Below, piece by piece: positions 6,705 to 7,824 of a stretch of 7,824 nt of DNA (the first letter of the stretch is position 1; every line of letters starts with the position of its first letter). The position numbers and the translations under genes were made by a program. The notes under the pieces are model-generated. The model saw only the letters and a list, made by a program, of their open reading frames with translations. It was not told the DNA's origin and ran no database searches. This DNA comes from Oscillospiraceae bacterium. Its GTDB lineage: Bacteria; Bacillota; Clostridia; UBA1381. The DNA lies in assembly GCA_020860985.1 (NCBI GenBank), contig JAJBTG010000101.1:2443-10266 (forward strand), given 5' to 3'.

Positions 6705-7772
6705 CTAAATATTATCACTCCTCTTTATAAGCGATATATCAATTATCTTATCATATCCGACAGCGCTGTATCGTCCCGCCTCGATTACCCACCGAGCATC
6801 CTCCTCGGTCACCTCGGTTCTGCCCTCGAGCGATGCTATATTCGTAAGCGTCTGTAGGATTTTTATCGCTTCCCTGCCGTTTCTCGCATACTGCGATACT
6901 ATCTTTATAATTTTTTCATTTACCGATATTCCGAATTTATTTCCCGCGCACCTGATTATTGCTTCAATATCGTTTCTCGAAAGCGGGTTGAAGTATATTT
7001 CCATACACCTCGACCGCACCGCCGGAGGAATTTTCTCGGGCGAACAGGTTGTCGCGCCGATAAGACGAAAGTCCGCCGGAATGCCGTTCTGAAAAATATC
7101 ATGTATATATGTCGGAATGTTTTTGTTTGTGCTGCTGTAATACGCGCTCTCAAACATAACCTTTCTGTCCTCAAGCACCTTTAAGAGCTTGTTAATCTGC
7201 GTCGGGTGAAGCTCGCCTATCTCATCAATAAACAATACTCCTCCATGCGCTCTCGAAACCGCTCCCGGCTTGGGCTGCGGTACTCCCTGCGTACCAAAAT
7301 CTCCCGCGCCCTGATAAATAGGGTCGTGTACCGAGCCTATCAGCGGGTCGGCTATACAGCGCTCGTCAAAACGCATGGTAGTCGCGTCGGCTTCAATAAA
7401 TTTTGCGTCGCTTTTAAACGGAGTTCCCGGACTTTTTTTAGCCGCCTCAAGTGCAACGCGTGCCGCTGCCGTTTTTCCCACTCCCGGCGGTCCGTAAATC
7501 AAGATATGCTGCGGGTTCTTTCCGCAAAGCGCCGCCCTCAAAGCGCGAAGTCCGTCGTCCTGACCGATTATTTCGGACATATCGGAGGGTCTTGCGCGCT
7601 CCGTAAGCGGCTCTGTAAGCGATATATGCCGCATCCTGTTGAGCCTTTCCGCTTCTTTTTTCGATTCCTCCCCCGAAGCCAACTCCGATTTCCCACTTCT
7701 TAATTTCGTCAGAAAATACATTCCTATTACTATAGTAAAGAAAAATTGTGTAAATGCCATTATCGTTTCCAT
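6705..7772 (-). CDS. LonB-like membrane-anchored AAA+ ATPase lacking the Lon peptidase domain
   Basis: 355 residues from the preferred ATG at 7770-7772. One transmembrane helix (about 5-21) and a charged linker (22-60) precede an AAA+ module: Walker A GPPGVGKT (94-101), Walker B VLFIDE (179-184), sensor 1 around GATT (239-242), arginine-finger candidates R253 and R255 in AVRSRC, and sensor 2 in NGREA (298-302). The blocks RFDERCIADPLIGSVHDPIY (134-153) and HIHDIFQNG-type (here 223-230) are, from memory, close to Bacillus LonB, the forespore-expressed Lon-like protease. LonB proteins are about 550 residues with a C-terminal Ser-Lys peptidase domain. This one ends about 20 residues after the AAA+ lid (EAGRYSAVGYDK then tail), so it has no protease. 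The ATPase looks competent. It may unfold or scaffold clients, partner another protease, or be a decayed paralogue. A start 14 codons upstream (7814) is possible but has no visible ribosome binding site. Confidence 0.88.
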   Translation of the reverse strand: METIMAFTQFFFTIVIGMYFLTKLRSGKSELASGEESKKEAERLNRMRHISLTEPLTERARPSDMSEIIGQDDGLRALRAALCGKNPQHILIYGPPGVGKTAAARVALEAAKKSPGTPFKSDAKFIEADATTMRFDERCIADPLIGSVHDPIYQGAGDFGTQGVPQPKPGAVSRAHGGVLFIDEIGELHPTQINKLLKVLEDRKVMFESAYYSSTNKNIPTYIHDIFQNGIPADFRLIGATTCSPEKIPPAVRSRCMEIYFNPLSRNDIEAIIRCAGNKFGISVNEKIIKIVSQYARNGREAIKILQTLTNIASLEGRTEVTEEDARWVIEAGRYSAVGYDKIIDISLIKRSDNI

Positions 7773-7779
7773 GTCAAAA

Positions 7780-7785
7780 CCTCCC
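7780..7785 (-). promoter_or_regulatory. Ribosome binding site that fixes the LonB-like start
   Basis: GGGAGG on the minus strand lies 7 nt before the ATG at 7772, an ideal spacing. With this start the protein opens METIMAF and goes straight into the membrane helix, as LonB proteins do. The longer frame from 7814 would place this strong site inside the coding sequence. Confidence 0.8.
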
Positions 7786-7812
7786 GAAGTTATTTTTATC
7801 GGAATTTTGTAC

Positions 7813-7818
7813 ATTATG
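7813..7818 (-). promoter_or_regulatory. Possible -10 element for the LonB-like/PAP2 operon
   Basis: CATAAT on the minus strand (five of six to TATAAT) lies about 40 bp before the preferred ATG at 7772. The matching -35 would be outside the window, so neither the promoter nor the sigma factor can be judged. Confidence 0.2.
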
Positions 7819-7824
7819 CAAAAT

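Noticed and set aside
7206..7703. 165-residue plus-strand open frame
   Set aside because: It lies wholly antisense to the well-supported AAA+ domain, and its Arg/Ser/Cys-rich composition is typical of a shadow frame.
7773..7814. Fourteen-residue N-terminal extension of the LonB-like protein from the ATG at 7814
   Set aside because: A GGGAGG site at ideal spacing serves the ATG at 7772, and the extension moves the membrane helix away from the N-terminus, unlike the family.

Overview
The window looks like chromosomal DNA of a low- to mid-GC Gram-positive bacterium of the spore-forming Firmicutes lineage, most likely a Clostridia member. The evidence is a LonB-type AAA+ protein with its typical N-terminal membrane anchor, a SWIM-zinc-finger SNF2 helicase of the kind common in Firmicutes, a Cof-type HAD phosphatase, strong GGAGG-type ribosome binding sites and AT-rich promoters. 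Species cannot be named from the sequence. No tRNA, rRNA, CRISPR array, transposase or phage gene is visible.

Layout. (1) 1-1581, minus: the first 527 codons of a polytopic membrane protein resembling GT-C/PMT-type glycosyltransferases, running off the left edge. (2) 1597-4719, minus: a complete 1040-residue SNF2-family ATPase with SWIM finger. Its stop codon overlaps the ribosome binding site of the membrane-protein gene, so the two form a tightly coupled pair, apparently read from one good sigma-A-type promoter at 4750-4778. (3) 4720-5113: a 394-bp divergent intergenic region with that promoter, a second promoter facing right (4952-4980), an inverted-repeat pair upstream of it and a hairpin in a leader of about 125 nt. 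(4) 5114-5935, plus: a complete Cof-type HAD phosphatase. (5) 5936-6125: a convergent intergenic region with two hairpin-forming segments and no convincing gene. (6) 6126-6689, minus: a PAP2 membrane phosphatase with an intact catalytic triad of motifs. (7) 6705-7772, minus: a LonB-like AAA+ ATPase, 15 bp upstream of the PAP2 gene and probably in the same transcript.

The most notable point is that the LonB-like protein stops right after its AAA+ module. The Lon peptidase domain (Ser-Lys dyad) expected at the C-terminus is absent, and the next gene starts 15 bp later, so there is no room for a frameshifted remnant. It may be an ATPase-only LonB relative acting as an unfoldase or partner, or a truncated paralogue. 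The other genes look like ordinary housekeeping or envelope functions, and I see no clear multi-gene defence or mobile system.
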